Source: Ochromonas danica (taxonomy: Eukaryota > Sar > Chrysophyceae > Chromulinales > Chromulinaceae). From it: a stretch of 64,000 bases of DNA. Made by a program: the position numbers and the translations under genes. The stretch spans positions 1 to 64,000 of the forward strand of contig VKHL01000111.1 in assembly GCA_015146655.1 (NCBI GenBank), given 5' to 3'. This document shows positions 24,601 through 35,597 of the stretch, piece by piece. Positions within the stretch are counted from its first letter, which is position 1. Every line of letters begins with the position of its first letter. The notes beneath the pieces were generated by a model. The model was not told where the DNA came from, made no database searches, and worked only from the letters and a program-made list of their open reading frames with translations.

Positions 24601-26480
24601 TTGGTCAATTTTCCCCTTTATCTACAATGATGGCATCTATGCCACTTCAACGTCCTATTCGCAGCCTCGCCTCGGACCCTTACATCCACGCGAGAGAGTT
24701 CCTCATCCAGATTCAAGACCTTGCTGCTCGCACTGCCGTATGTCAGCTTGGAGAAGGTGGCCTTCGTTCCACTGGCATCTGTATCATTGACCGCGAGTGG
24801 GATGCATTGCATCCGCCAGTGGAAGGTGTACCCGTTCCCCGCCCCATTCCCGAGTTCCCGCCAATGTTTACAGAATCGTCTACTGAGGGCGAAATCGGGA
24901 TTTATGAATGCAGAAGAGACATATTCACGGCGTATATTAACGGCTACCACTTCGTCCGAGATGCAGCCCTCGCAGCAGTTGGTCCTGCAATCCTTACCGC
25001 CCTCACACATCCAACCACTGCTACGTAAAGTATCCCTCCTCGATATCCTGCACCATGTTGACACACACTACGGTTCCCCCGTGGTGCCCACCACCACAGG
25101 CGGCTTCGACCGCGACGTGGCACTCGCCCTGGCCTCGATGTATGACCCTGCCATTCTCGCGTACGCCGCGGCTATTGCAACACGTTCAGCCTCGTCTGCT
25201 GCTATTACCCCCCGACCACCACCTAAACTCTACTGCTGGGTTCATGGATACCAACGCTCTCACGGCGGAAAAGACTGCAATACCCTGCTCGCGGAAGCGG
25301 ACTCGGCAATGCGCACGGCCAAGATGGCTGCCACAGCCCCAACCCCCAAGATCGGCGGCCTGACTGGCAAGTATAAGTGCACCCGGCCCAACCGTCGTTA
25401 GCGCAGCAGCCAGGCGTCGTCCACCTGAGGAGCGGGGGTAGACGTGCAACAGGCATTGCCAAAGGCGGAATGTAATAACACATTTAACGCTGTGTTGTTA
25501 CACGTTCCTGCAGCCTACGTGCTCTACTCCCTGCCACTACCACCCACTCCTCTTCTACGACACTACTGAAGGCGGCGCTGCCACCACCACGCCTCGGAAT
25601 CATCGCCGACTCTGGGGCTACAGACATGCTCGTCCGAGCCTCCGACATACAGATGCTGTCCAACGACGGCACCGCCACGGCGCAGCAGGTCCCCACCATG
25701 AAACAGCTCCTCACCACCCCGTTGTTGCTCTACCGAATGGTGGAAACACCATCGCCGCAGGTTTGCCTCCTCTCAACGCTCTGACGGCGAAGCAGCACGG
25801 CACAGTCCCAGCCCACGTCTTCCCCGATGCAAGCCTTCTTCATCGCTCCCCCCTCGCCATCTGCAACCAACGAGGTCTTCACGTGCACTTCAGATCCGGT
25901 TTCCTCCTATATGTGCGGCGCATTGGGATGACATCTTCTTCTTCTGCCCTTGCTGTGGCTGAGGGTGCGTTGTTGTGGGAGCGGAGTGAGAGGTCCGTAT
26001 AGCGTTGCGATAGCATGAAGTGCGGACGTGGCAGTCGCAGCGAGCTGCGCCACCGGAGTCGTTGAGGTGGATGCCGCTGCTTGGTGCTTGGCCACTCTGT
26101 CCAGCGCTGCTGCCGTGACATCTGACGACAAGGATGCTAACAGCAGCTTGACCGGGCTGGCTCCAGGTAGGACCAGCGGCGCGGGAAACCGTTCGAGCTT
26201 GTCCGTGGCCCCACAGCTACTCGTTGCGATGACAAAGGTGCGCCAGCATCGGTAGTGGTTGGTAGTAGTAGCCAGCAGTGCCATCATGGGGTGCCCATGT
26301 GCCTCCTCGGGCATGCTTCCATTCAAATACCAGGACGGACATGCCGCAATCAGAGGGTGGCCGGTAGCAGCACCGCACCGCACAGCCGGCGGCAGCCAGT
26401 ATTATCATGGCCCCGCTACCATAACAGCAGACTAGACTACCCAATCTTCAATAAAACGAACAAATTAAGTTAACAAGCCG
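24600..26480 (+). mobile_element. Decayed LTR-retroelement fragment, Ty1/Copia-like (gag and protease parts only)
   Basis: A GC-rich island of about 1.9 kb unlike the AT-rich flanks. The part at ~24,620-25,400 looks like a gag region ending in a zinc-knuckle-like CWVHG...H...C motif. The part at ~25,590-25,900 carries an aspartic-protease signature (ADSGAT). No reverse transcriptase, integrase or RNase H is seen and no terminal repeats were recognised, so both ends are approximate. The reading frame has several breaks, and the copy is a dead fragment. The absence of long terminal repeats and of most of pol suggests an old or 5'-retained remnant. The remaining 25,900-26,450 is GC-rich and unassigned. 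The family call rests on the DSGA protease and the knuckle style seen in stramenopile Copia-like elements. Confidence 0.6.
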
Positions 26481-26628
26481 TTTCACTCATTTCCACACCA
26501 TCCCTCGCACCCTAATAACTATAGGCAACTGTTTTTGTCGTTTCCCATCATCATTGGCACAGTGACCTAAGTTAGAAAGTGAATCAACTATCTGTGGCTA
26601 CTACGCCAGCAGAGAAAAGTTAACTAAT

Positions 26629-29601
26629 ATGGAGGCTACAGAGGATCAATTTGACGAAATCCTCAAACAAACAGAAGCTATTCTAACTGAAGCTCGATTA
26701 AATCAGATTGCCAAAGAGAACAAGTCCATTGGAGCCATTCTAGACACACGACAACTCTATCCTATTGAAGATGTCTATGTACGAACGAAAAAAGCAATTC
26801 AACAAGAGATTGACAATCGCATTCATTCACGGCGTGGAGGACGTGGTGAACGAGATATTAAACCTCAAGCAGCACTTGTCTTAGAAGCTTTCCGTGAGAA
26901 AGGAGTTCATGTTGACTTGCTATCAGGTAGTTATGAACTTGAGTTAGGAATGTGGAAGAATAATGCACGCAAAGCTGCTTATGCAGAACAGCGAAAATAC
27001 AAATACCCTGAGCTTCATGCTTTCCTCAAGAATATGGACGCCAGGCAGAAGAGCAATTACAAAGAACGCATGGGTGCACATTTGATTCGTGTTTGTGAAG
27101 AGTTAAGAGAAGAATGCCGTGTTCTGAAAAGTGAGATGGATTTAAATGGAATCTTCCATCCTGAAGCAAATTCTCATCGTGTTCATTGTATCTATATCAT
27201 GAAATTGCATAAGAAGATTACACCAGAGAATATTGATGATTTCATTTTGAGAAAGATGTATCAAGAATATCTTGTGAAAATGAAAGCAGATGCTGAATTA
27301 GCACAACAGAAAGAACAGATCTTACAAAGTATTACATTAGAAGAAGAGTTTGAGAAGAATCGAAAACAGCGTCAACGTGGATTTTTACGATCACCTAATA
27401 GCAACGGTAATGGTAGCCCTCCTCGATCCCCTGCCAAGTCACCTTCTCGCATGGGCTCTCCGAGTCAATCCCTTTCTAGATTGGGAGATAAAGGCTCGAG
27501 CAAGATGTCTCCAGGCAGATCATCTTCCTCGAAATTGGTTGGTCAGGAGACAATGAAAGGGAATTCCATGGGCCCCAAGAGGAAAACAGTAGCTACACTT
27601 CATCCCGTAGCAAGAAATAAATCAATTAAAGGTGTTCCAGCTCCCAGTAGCCAGGAGTCTGCAGTTAAAGGCAGTGTGACATCCTCTGTGCATATCACCA
27701 AAACATCACTCTTATCCGCTGTTGGAGGAAGCAATACTGATAGTCAAACCACCTTGGCTTCCCCAACGAGAAAGAATCCTTCATCATCCAAGTTGTTTAA
27801 CAAGCTGACACGACCAGAGAAGATGGGTTTCCTGGATAGCAGCTCTTTGTTACGAGAAGAAGCGAATCGATTCTCTATGACAGAGACTGTCTTGACAAGA
27901 AAACCTAGAGATAAGAACAATATCCTGGAAGAGAAGATATCATCATGGATGCTTCATGGTATTCAACACCAACAGATAGAGAAGGCGGCGACTAGAAGCA
28001 CTACCATCATTCCCAATGATCGTACCATTTGGGCAGCCGCTTCAGAGAAAGTGTTAGCCTCTTCTCACTATTCTCCCTCTAAAGTCCTTCCCTTTGATGA
28101 GTATTATACCCTTCTCAAAGAAGTCCAACAAGGTGATGATGAGAGAAGACCACCAACTGCTGATAGTGTCAATTCTGTGGCTTCTTCGTCAACCAACAAA
28201 CAGGCACGCGGTCAGCAGACTGTGGAGAGCAAACCAATCACTTCCACCAATACTGGAGGTGTAGTTAATAGTACATTGAAAGATTCATCGACTCTCAATC
28301 GCTCTTCTTCAGTTTCTATCGAAGAAACAAAGCCTGTCCCGACTGCCTCCATAAACCTCATCAAACATTTCACTGAACATGACAAGAATTTTGAAGCTTA
28401 TTTGAAGATTGCAGAGCTAGAACAACCATCTGCTAAGCTATTTGCCAAACTCAACAATTCCAAGCTAATCAAACCAAAGAAAATCCGTCGCATGGCCCCA
28501 TTAGGACGTGATGCTGTACAACTACTAGATTCCAGAGGACGTGCTTCCAAGTTAGCAATGAGAGGCTTCGTCAATGTCTTTCGAGTTGCGTCCAAGAAAT
28601 CGAGAGGGAAAAGCGCAGGAGAGAATGGGAATGGTGGCGAAGAAGGTGATGGTGAAGACACCTCCACGTCTGGTTCTTCCTCCTCTTCTGACCGGGAAGA
28701 GGGAAGTGTCATGGAGAGATTGGAAGGTGTTGATTTGGAGGAAGATGGAGCATCATCTGTGGCTTCGTCTAACACTTCTTTGACGGCAGGCTTTGATGCG
28801 GATGGATCGTCTCGAGCAGGCAGAAGTCGAAGCAGGCGACGTCTGATGGCTAGTATGGATGGTTCTTCAATTCAAACTTCTAATTCTAGTCGAAAACGGA
28901 GTGGTGTGACGTTCGACGATGGTTTAGACTCTATCCTCTACCCTCCCTTGACAGAAGCTGATCTTGATCTACAAGTCAAGTTACAAGCGACTTGGGACTC
29001 ACTGCAGATGTCTGCAACTCACAGACTAGCCTTCATGGCGAAATATAGCACTCAAGTCTATGCATCTGAGATGAGCCGAGCGATCGATCTCTGGGCAGAT
29101 GCAGCAGTACTTCTCATCGTCTTCAAAGAAGCAGTCAATATTCGACATCGAATGCAAACCAGTGCTCTCACAGTGGCTGCCATGAAACCAGACATCCTCA
29201 TGCATGAACTCTTCCGAGACATTCATCCTCTCTTAGCCAGCAGGTCGCCCATGTTGATTCCTGTCACATCTGTTCTCGATCGATCTCGAAGTCAGCAAGG
29301 AGAATCATCTCGTTCTGCAATGTCTGTCATCCAGACAAGACAAATGGCTCGAGATTTCATCTCTGCCATTACCACTCTTCCGATTACAAACAAGGAAGGT
29401 TCAGAGACAAAGAGTCAGGACAATACAGACGAGACAGAGCTGCTAATAAAGAGAGCCACTGTATTTGCTTCAGAAATTGGGGCAATGGCACTGCGAAAAC
29501 TGGAGACAGTGGAGAGAGTTCTCACGGATGAAATCCATTTGGGTAACAAGATAGCTAAGGAGTGGTTGTTAGCACAAGATGTTATGAAAACTCTGACATA
29601 A
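26629..29601 (+). CDS. Uncharacterised 990-residue protein, helical ends with a Ser-rich middle
   Basis: Single long exon from an ATG at 26629. Residues 1-250 are mostly helical and charged, with a conserved-looking stretch that includes LEAFREKGVHVDLLSGSYELE and a coiled-coil segment at ~215-250. Residues ~250-700 are low complexity, rich in Ser, Pro, Thr and Lys, with SPxR/SPSR motifs that look like phosphorylation sites. Residues ~770-990 are again helical and look folded (LDLQVKLQATWDSLQMS onwards). I do not recognise a family. There are no membrane segments and no signal peptide. The length and composition suggest a cytoskeletal or regulatory scaffold, but that is only an impression. It lies just downstream of the retroelement fossil, and its own coding sequence looks intact. 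Confidence 0.75.
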   Translation: MEATEDQFDEILKQTEAILTEARLNQIAKENKSIGAILDTRQLYPIEDVYVRTKKAIQQEIDNRIHSRRGGRGERDIKPQAALVLEAFREKGVHVDLLSGSYELELGMWKNNARKAAYAEQRKYKYPELHAFLKNMDARQKSNYKERMGAHLIRVCEELREECRVLKSEMDLNGIFHPEANSHRVHCIYIMKLHKKITPENIDDFILRKMYQEYLVKMKADAELAQQKEQILQSITLEEEFEKNRKQRQRGFLRSPNSNGNGSPPRSPAKSPSRMGSPSQSLSRLGDKGSSKMSPGRSSSSKLVGQETMKGNSMGPKRKTVATLHPVARNKSIKGVPAPSSQESAVKGSVTSSVHITKTSLLSAVGGSNTDSQTTLASPTRKNPSSSKLFNKLTRPEKMGFLDSSSLLREEANRFSMTETVLTRKPRDKNNILEEKISSWMLHGIQHQQIEKAATRSTTIIPNDRTIWAAASEKVLASSHYSPSKVLPFDEYYTLLKEVQQGDDERRPPTADSVNSVASSSTNKQARGQQTVESKPITSTNTGGVVNSTLKDSSTLNRSSSVSIEETKPVPTASINLIKHFTEHDKNFEAYLKIAELEQPSAKLFAKLNNSKLIKPKKIRRMAPLGRDAVQLLDSRGRASKLAMRGFVNVFRVASKKSRGKSAGENGNGGEEGDGEDTSTSGSSSSSDREEGSVMERLEGVDLEEDGASSVASSNTSLTAGFDADGSSRAGRSRSRRRLMASMDGSSIQTSNSSRKRSGVTFDDGLDSILYPPLTEADLDLQVKLQATWDSLQMSATHRLAFMAKYSTQVYASEMSRAIDLWADAAVLLIVFKEAVNIRHRMQTSALTVAAMKPDILMHELFRDIHPLLASRSPMLIPVTSVLDRSRSQQGESSRSAMSVIQTRQMARDFISAITTLPITNKEGSETKSQDNTDETELLIKRATVFASEIGAMALRKLETVERVLTDEIHLGNKIAKEWLLAQDVMKTLT

Positions 29602-29745
29602 AATCAAAAGTAATCTATTAAGAACCTATTATTTAACTCAAACTAGTAAATCACTCATTGTACCACAGTACAGGGTTTTATGGATAGCTACAGTAAGTCT
29701 TATACTAAATCAGTCCCCACTGAAGAGTCTCAGCGGGTGGCCTAG

Positions 29746-29763
29746 ACAACAACAACAACAACC

Positions 29764-29836
<73 letters not shown>
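29746..29836. repeat. (AAC)n trinucleotide microsatellite, ~30 units
   Basis: About 91 bp of nearly pure AAC/CAA repeat with one CCA interruption near the start. It lies between the convergent 3' ends of the 990-residue gene and the Nudix gene, so it is probably in 3' untranslated or spacer DNA. Other GTT/AAC repeats occur in this window at 19,488-19,522, about 24,058-24,094 and 36,938-36,968. Confidence 0.95.
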
Positions 29837-29888
29837 GTGGTAACTGTCTGTCTCTATCACCGTCACCGTCAACCGCCGTCTGATGGTG

Positions 29889-31029
29889 TCAGTGCTGCAC
29901 GGAGATGAACTTAACATGAGCAGATCTAGCAAGCAACTTCGGCAGTTCATTCCAAGCCTGTATTATCCATTATTCACACATCCATTACCCATTTTGTAAG
30001 TGAAAGAATACAGTTTGTACAGTACAGTACCTGCATGCCATCTGGCACAAAATTCGCTTCTCCGCCGTTCTCCAACAAAGCATAGAGTTCTTCCAGAGTC
30101 ATCCACTGTCCCCACTCAATCTCTCCATCTCGAAATTGTATGCTATTGGCTAGAAAGGGAGCAAGCTTCACTGCAAAGCAGTCCACCAAGCAGTGGTTCA
30201 TGGCAGTACGAACAGTGATGTCTCCCAAATACACAACTTGGCTACCACTAGAGAGATGGTATGGCAGACTAGATGGGATGCTGTCCTCAACACCTTGTCT
30301 GTCGATAAAGGGCATCTCAACTTCGCTTAGATCAACTCCCACCTCTTCGTCTAGTTCCCTCACCAAAGTCGTCATAGCAGACTCTTTGTATGCTGACACA
30401 CCACCAATGAACATATCCAGCATAGAAGGGAAGACCTTCTTTTGAGATGACCGCTTATGAACAAAGATCTTATTCGTCTCACCATGGATCAAAATAGCTC
30501 CAAAGCCTCTATGTAGCATATGATATTGATAGATAAACCTTCTGGGCAAAGGGAGGAGAAGTTCACGTCGATTGCCCACCCACTCGATGATCTCCTCGGT
30601 CGGCTTCCCATCTAGACGGCTAATATCAAATGTATCTCTCAAGGTGGGGTCAGGGTAGCACACATCAAGTGCACTGCTGCTGCTGCTGCTGGCGTCACTC
30701 TTTCCTCGCAGACAAAGTTTGGCTGTCAACTCGGCGATTGGCAGAGAGCGATAGAGAGTTGTTGCACCGCGGCAATCTAAGTGAAGATCTCCTGAGATAG
30801 ACTTGTGGATGAGAACTTCTCCCATGGCTTGCTCACTGTCGAAGTCTAATATGCTCACCTTGCCATCAAAGGCCTTCCCTGCCTCCCACCGCTGGCCTGA
30901 CACCAAAGCAAGAGGCAAGGATAGCTTGCAATTTCCAATAGAAGTAGTAACTGTCTTAGTCGACGTGAACACCCCCAAGGAAGATAATAAAACAGACAAT
31001 CGCAACCATTTCCCCATTAACTCGATCAA
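29889..31029 (-). CDS. Nudix hydrolase (YfcD/IPP-isomerase-like)
   Basis: Two exons, 31029-30031 and 29957-29889, giving 355 residues; the 73-nt intron has GT-AG ends and the last exon adds 22 residues. The Nudix box is complete: GGVSAYKESAMTTLVRELDEEVGV fits G-x5-E-x7-REUxEExGU at residues ~215-237. Before it, HRGFGAILI and VHKRSSQKKVFPSMLD match the strand pattern of the YfcD/isopentenyl-diphosphate-isomerase-like Nudix group. A hydrophobic N-terminus (KWLRLSVLLSSLGVF) may be a signal or organelle presequence; a second ATG lies four codons downstream. The N-terminal ~150 residues are unassigned. The substrate is unknown, probably a nucleoside or prenyl diphosphate. It is divergent from the adenylyltransferase gene, with 150 bp between starts. 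Confidence 0.85.
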
Positions 31030-31179
31030 TGATTTGGTTCACTTTTGGGGGTTTGACTGCTTGGCAGTCTGGACTGGGATGTGAAGATCTGGCTGGGTAT
31101 TTGAAGATCTGGGTATAGCTTTCCAACGCGAATAATAATATCGATAGACTATCACCCACCAAACCAAAACAATGCTGAA

Positions 31180-31952
31180 ATGGTGAAAGTAGCTTTGTTC
31201 GGTCTCTCAGCCAATCCTCCCACTGGTATAGGTGGTCATCAAGGAGTGGTTCGCCATGTTGTTCAAATGGATCAATTTGATGAAGTCTGGATTCTACCAG
31301 TATACAAGCATATCTATGACAGCAAAAGCTCTCTGCTGGACTTTGAAGACAGAGTCGAGTTATGCAAATTAGCCTTTGAAAGAGAATCTTCTAAGAAGTG
31401 TGTGGTGCGGGTGAGAACTATTGAGAGAGAGGCTGCGATGTGTTACTTGCACAGACAAGGCCAGGGCTATCGAGTGGGTACCATCGATATCCTCGACTAT
31501 TTGAATTCTTTACACCCTGATGGGTTTAAATGGTTCTGGATAATGGGTATGGACACCTTCATTGATCTTGCCAGTAATAAGTGGAAGGAGTCTCAAAGGT
31601 AAACAAATCTTGGCGACTTTGTTATGGTGGAATGTCGACTTTTATCATGGCTTGGTGGACTTCTGTTAGGTTACTGAGTTCGATGAGCTTTGTAGTCTTC
31701 AAGCGTCCTGGCTTCTTGTTAACTGAAGACCAGCAAGTTGTGGTGAATGAAGTTCTACGACGTCCCCAGTCAGCGGTGCAGTTCATCGAACCCTCTTCTT
31801 TGACTGATATTTCCAGCACACAGCTGAGAACAAGATTATCGTGCTTATCATCTGACACACAACATGCTGATTGGACAAGAGATGAAAAAGTGGTCTCACC
31901 TTTGGTCTTAAACTACTTGCTGGAGAGAAACCTCTACAAACGATATTATTAG
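31180..31952 (+). CDS. Nicotinate/nicotinamide-nucleotide adenylyltransferase (NadD-like)
   Basis: Two exons, 31180-31598 and 31670-31952, giving 233 residues. The N-terminal VALFGLSANPPTGIGGHQGVV is the nucleotidyltransferase G-x4-P...H-x2-H-like motif, slightly extended. DEVWILPVYKH, FEDRVELCKLAF and the MGMDTFIDLASNKW segment match NadD, and after the intron LLSSMSFVVFKRPG and DISSTQLRTRL match the strand and the ISST-x-(I/L)R signature that closes the fold. The enzyme joins ATP to NaMN or NMN in NAD synthesis. It is closer to bacterial-type NadD than to the animal NMNATs in these motifs, as judged by eye. The intron (71 nt) falls exactly where the frame would otherwise be lost. Confidence 0.85.
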
Positions 31953-32150
31953 GGTGCGTTGGGGCGGTAAGGGATTAGTAAGAGGCATTAGTACTGAAAA
32001 CTGAAAGATACGAAGAACAGGAAACTGAAAGATACGAAGAACAGGACAATTAACTGAAGGCTTGCTGTTGTTGTTGTTCTTCTCTGTCAGACTGTCTGTC
32101 TGCTATTCTCTCCTAGACTGCAACAAGAAGCCATTGAGTTGAGAACAACA

Positions 32151-33064
32151 ATGAACAAGCTGTGTTGCCTTTGCTTCCTTTTCTCCTTCTTACTTGGTCA
32201 GTTCTGTGTTGAAAGCAATGAAAGGATGAATAATGGAGACCTTGGGTTTGGTCATGGATCAAGTCTTCTCTCTGCTTTCCATGTTCCCAAGGATTTGATT
32301 CGAAATCATCTACGAGTGAAACAACTTCCGCCAATTCTTGGCAGCGTGGGCTGGGTTTATGTGTTGGCCTATAAAGGTCCGGGCTGTACTGGCTCTGCTG
32401 ATGTGACAGGGGGCATCATTACCAACGCTTGCCTGGCGCCTAATGCCTCCTCTCCCACGTCTTACATCATCACTTGCAGCTCACGTAAGTGCTTTACTAT
32501 CAACTCTAAGGCATGTCTAATTTTTGGGTCCTATTCCTCTGTATAGTTTCGGCCACTGTGGTAGTTTATAACAGTGTGGACTGTAACCCACTCACATTGC
32601 AGGGACAAAGCACCTTCCCTTTCCAGTGCATTCCTTTCACAGATGGGTACACCGTTCAGCCTTATTGCGTTAATGACGCGGTAGTCAACGTGGGTCAACC
32701 GACTTACATTTTATCAGAGTGAGATTCACAATACTGTAGCTTCGAGTGCTTTGTTGTGCTCATTGAGGATTGACTGTTGGTTAGGTTTTCCAATGCGCCT
32801 GACTGCAGCACGACGGAGCAATTCGAGGGTATTCGAGATGGCGCTTGTGTCCCAACAAGCTCAACGAGCTCAGTCTTTTTCCAATACCCAAACGCCTACT
32901 CTTATTCTGGTGTGATCGATTGCTCTGGAGTACCAGTCGCAGTGACTCCGATAGGTCCATTGGATGTTTGTGTACCATCCTCCACATCCACTCAACCCAA
33001 TCCCGCTCTTCAATTCCCTTACTTCAAGCTGGCCCTCAATAATACCATCGCTTATCAAGGCTAA
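32151..33064 (+). CDS. Secreted cysteine-rich protein, tandem paralogue 1 of 3
   Basis: Three exons, 32151-32484, 32547-32718, 32785-33064, giving 261 residues. The first ~20 residues (MNKLCCLCFLFSFLLGQFC) form a signal peptide. The mature part carries a cysteine pattern shared with the next two genes: GW.Y...Y....C...........N.C, then SY...C, a second block with PFQC and Y..QPYC, and a third with F.GIR.GACVPT, FFQYPNAYSYSGV and DCSG. Several N-x-S/T sites fit glycosylation. No membrane anchor follows. The intron phases (1, then 2) are the same in all three copies. I know no family with this signature; a cell-surface, wall or adhesive role is inference. Confidence 0.8.
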
Positions 33065-33499
33065 ATATGTTTGCTAACTGATTATCAATGTCCAGTCTAT
33101 GTTAACTTGAATTCGATTCTTGTCCATTTGATGCCCGGATATTTATTGACATTATCTAGCAGGGCTATAAGAAGTGCCCTATTTAATTGGTTAATTGACA
33201 GCCCTATGGATGTTTCGTTGCTATTGCGCTATCTACATTTCATGTCATCTACAATTAGCCCACTAGGAGTGATGATGTGATAATGAAAACTGCTTTCAGT
33301 CTGTCAGCGATCCCTGAACTGAAATTTTCTTCAGTTGGCGTATCTTCAGTTCTGTACCTCACTTCTCATTCTCTGGTGAGTCCAGCAGTAAGTGAAAGTC
33401 AGCTATCCGCAGATGACAACAATACAATACAATACAGTACTATACCATACAACACTATACCATACTATACCATACTGCACTGTATATCATAGGATTGAG
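33065..33499. other. Intergenic between secreted paralogues 1 and 2, with an ATACCAT-type simple repeat
   Basis: No gene seen. Just before the second paralogue, about 33,418-33,487, there is an imperfect repeat built from AATAC, ACTATACC and ATACCATAC units. It may be a leftover of slippage in the 5' leader of paralogue 2. Confidence 0.5.
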
Positions 33500-34434
33500 A
33501 TGAAGCCTTGGATCAACACTCTCTTCTTGCTCTCTTTTCTTGTTTCGACTGCACTCAATATGACCGCCATAATCGCACAGAGCTCTCATCATTCTTCGGG
33601 TAGTGCAATGGTCCTCCATGCACTTCTGGACTATCTTCAACTTCCGCGAGAAATTGCTCTTCCAACTATGCCAACTTATTTACGATCCAATCAAGTCGGT
33701 GATGATGAATCTCGTGCTCCTGGATGGGCCTATGGTCTGGCATACAGCAGTAGCGGATGCAGTGGGTCTCCGTCCTTGGCAGCAGGAGTTGTTGCTAACA
33801 CGTGCATCGCACCCAGAAATCCTAATGCCTCCTCTCCCATATCTTACCGAATCTCTTGCACTGGAGGTGAGAGCGCTTAGCTAACATGCCTTTTTCTGCT
33901 ATACTAAGTAATGCATGCTATGCTATTGTATTGGCTAGCGGCATTCGTTCAACTGTCTTACAGAAGCAGAAGCTGCAGTCCCTTTACACTGAGAAGCCAG
34001 AGAGTTATTCCTTTCTCATGTCTTTCTGTTGCCAATGGCTACACCATTGAGCCCACCTGCACTTCTAATTCCACGGTTGACTTGGCGTCATTGTATATCA
34101 TTTATGAGTAAGCAACCTCTGCTTTGAGTATGTCTGACCCTTAATGATGACGTTTTAAAATAGATACTCCAATAAGCCGACTTGTCCCTCAGTATTGGAA
34201 TTTCAAGCTATTCGTAATGATGTCTGCATCACTCCAGATGGGACAAATTCCATTTACTATAGCTATCCAAATGCCACTCTCTATTCAGGTGTTACGAATT
34301 GTTCGGGAACCCCAACTATTACTTCTCTTCCACCTTTAGCGTCATGTTCAGTGGCCCCCAAAGGAGAAGATCTTCTCGGTCTGGGCTTCCCTTACTCTTC
34401 CCTGGCATTGAATTCGTCTGTTTCCTCACAATGA
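33500..34434 (+). CDS. Secreted cysteine-rich protein, tandem paralogue 2 of 3
   Basis: Three exons, 33500-33866, 33939-34107, 34164-34434, giving 268 residues. The signal peptide is MKPWINTLFLLSFLVSTALN. The body follows the same cysteine and tyrosine spacing as the first copy: APGWAYGLAY, C..........N.CIAP, SYRISC, then PFSC, GYTIEPTC, FQAIRNDVCITP, YYSYPNATLYSGVTNCSG and a late SC. Exon 2 was set at the acceptor TTGGCTAG, which restores the frame seen in copy 1; a TTACAG further on would run into a stop. Copies 1 and 2 are clearly related but far from identical, so the duplication is not recent. Function unknown. Confidence 0.8.
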
Positions 34435-34628
34435 ACTTTCACTAAGACTGACTGCCTTCATTAAGATCTACTACATGTATATGTAATACCTCTGACTGTT
34501 TACCTAAAATTGATAAAATCTGGTTCATGTTGTTTTTTGGCTTTGTTTCCACTTACTCAGAGTAGGTTTGAAAGGCGCATCATCGAATTGCTCTTCTTTG
34601 AGAAAAGAATTGATTACTTTGAAGAGAA

Positions 34629-35536
34629 ATGGCTGGAGAGAAGTTCTTGTTCACGGCAACCATCATTTGTGCGTTGCTTCAAACAAACTTGCTTTGCCAA
34701 TCAATTGGTGCAGCTAGTGTGTTGAAGGATGATGAGCTTGATCTCTTTTCATTTTTATTCGAGCCCAAGCCTATGTTGTTGTTTCGACGACCAGCAGCTG
34801 CCCTCCTTCCTGTTGGATGGATCTATGGCTTCATTTTCAATGATGACCAGTGCTCTGCATTACAAGTTCAAAGTGCGGGTATCCAGACAAACGCCTGTCT
34901 GACTCCAGCAGCAGACAATGACATCTCATCTTTATCCTACCTCTATACTTGTAATCAAGGTCCAATTTCTCTTTCTCTGATTTACTTTGTATCAAATGTT
35001 ACAGTAATCCCAACCTATGTTATAGATTCTTTCACCAGGATTTCCTATTCAAGTCCAGATTGTACGCCATCGTCTGAGATCACTCGCAGAACTGTGGAAT
35101 ATTCTTGTGACTACAGGAACTTCTTCTTACAATGCACTGGGAAGAGCTCTATTGACCTGGCAGCAGAGTACATTCTAACAAAGTGAGTTAGTCTGTTTCA
35201 TCCTTCTGCAAATTGATCTGCTCATCATCATCATTGGTTTCAACAAGATACTATGATGAAGCAACATGCGCTCACACCGTGCAATTCACAGGACTACGAA
35301 ACAATGCTTGTATTCCCACCAGAGGTGCGGATTCCTTGTTTTATTCCTATCCGAAAGCCTATTTCTATTCCAGTGTCAAAGAGTGCTCTGGGAACTTCTC
35401 TGTTGTTTTGGACTTACGCCCCTTGACTGGACAATGCGAGTCAGCTCGTGTTCAAGATGACGATTACTCCTTCCTTCCTTTCCAATTCATCAAGCAGGAG
35501 ATCAATAGCACCGTTACTGCTCAGTCTTTAGTGTGA
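34629..35536 (+). CDS. Secreted cysteine-rich protein, tandem paralogue 3 of 3
   Basis: Three exons, 34629-34959, 35005-35182, 35248-35536, giving 265 residues. The signal peptide is MAGEKFLFTATIICALLQ. The fold markers VGWIYGFIF, TNACLTPA, SYLYTC, YSC, LQC, FTGLRNNACIPT, FYSYPKAYFYSSV and ECSG line up with copies 1 and 2. The first intron is only 45 nt, a multiple of three and free of stops, so it could be read through. It is called as an intron because its position and phase match those of the other two copies. This is the most divergent member. Function unknown; likely extracellular. Confidence 0.8.
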
Positions 35537-35597
35537 ATTCTCATTGTTTCCATCGCTATCGTGAAGTGAAATTCCATGTGATTAATGTTACAGTCTT

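Noticed and set aside
25907-26383. 158-codon minus-strand open frame within the retroelement fossil
   Set aside because: Ala/Thr-rich with no recognised domain; GC-rich DNA easily gives such frames.
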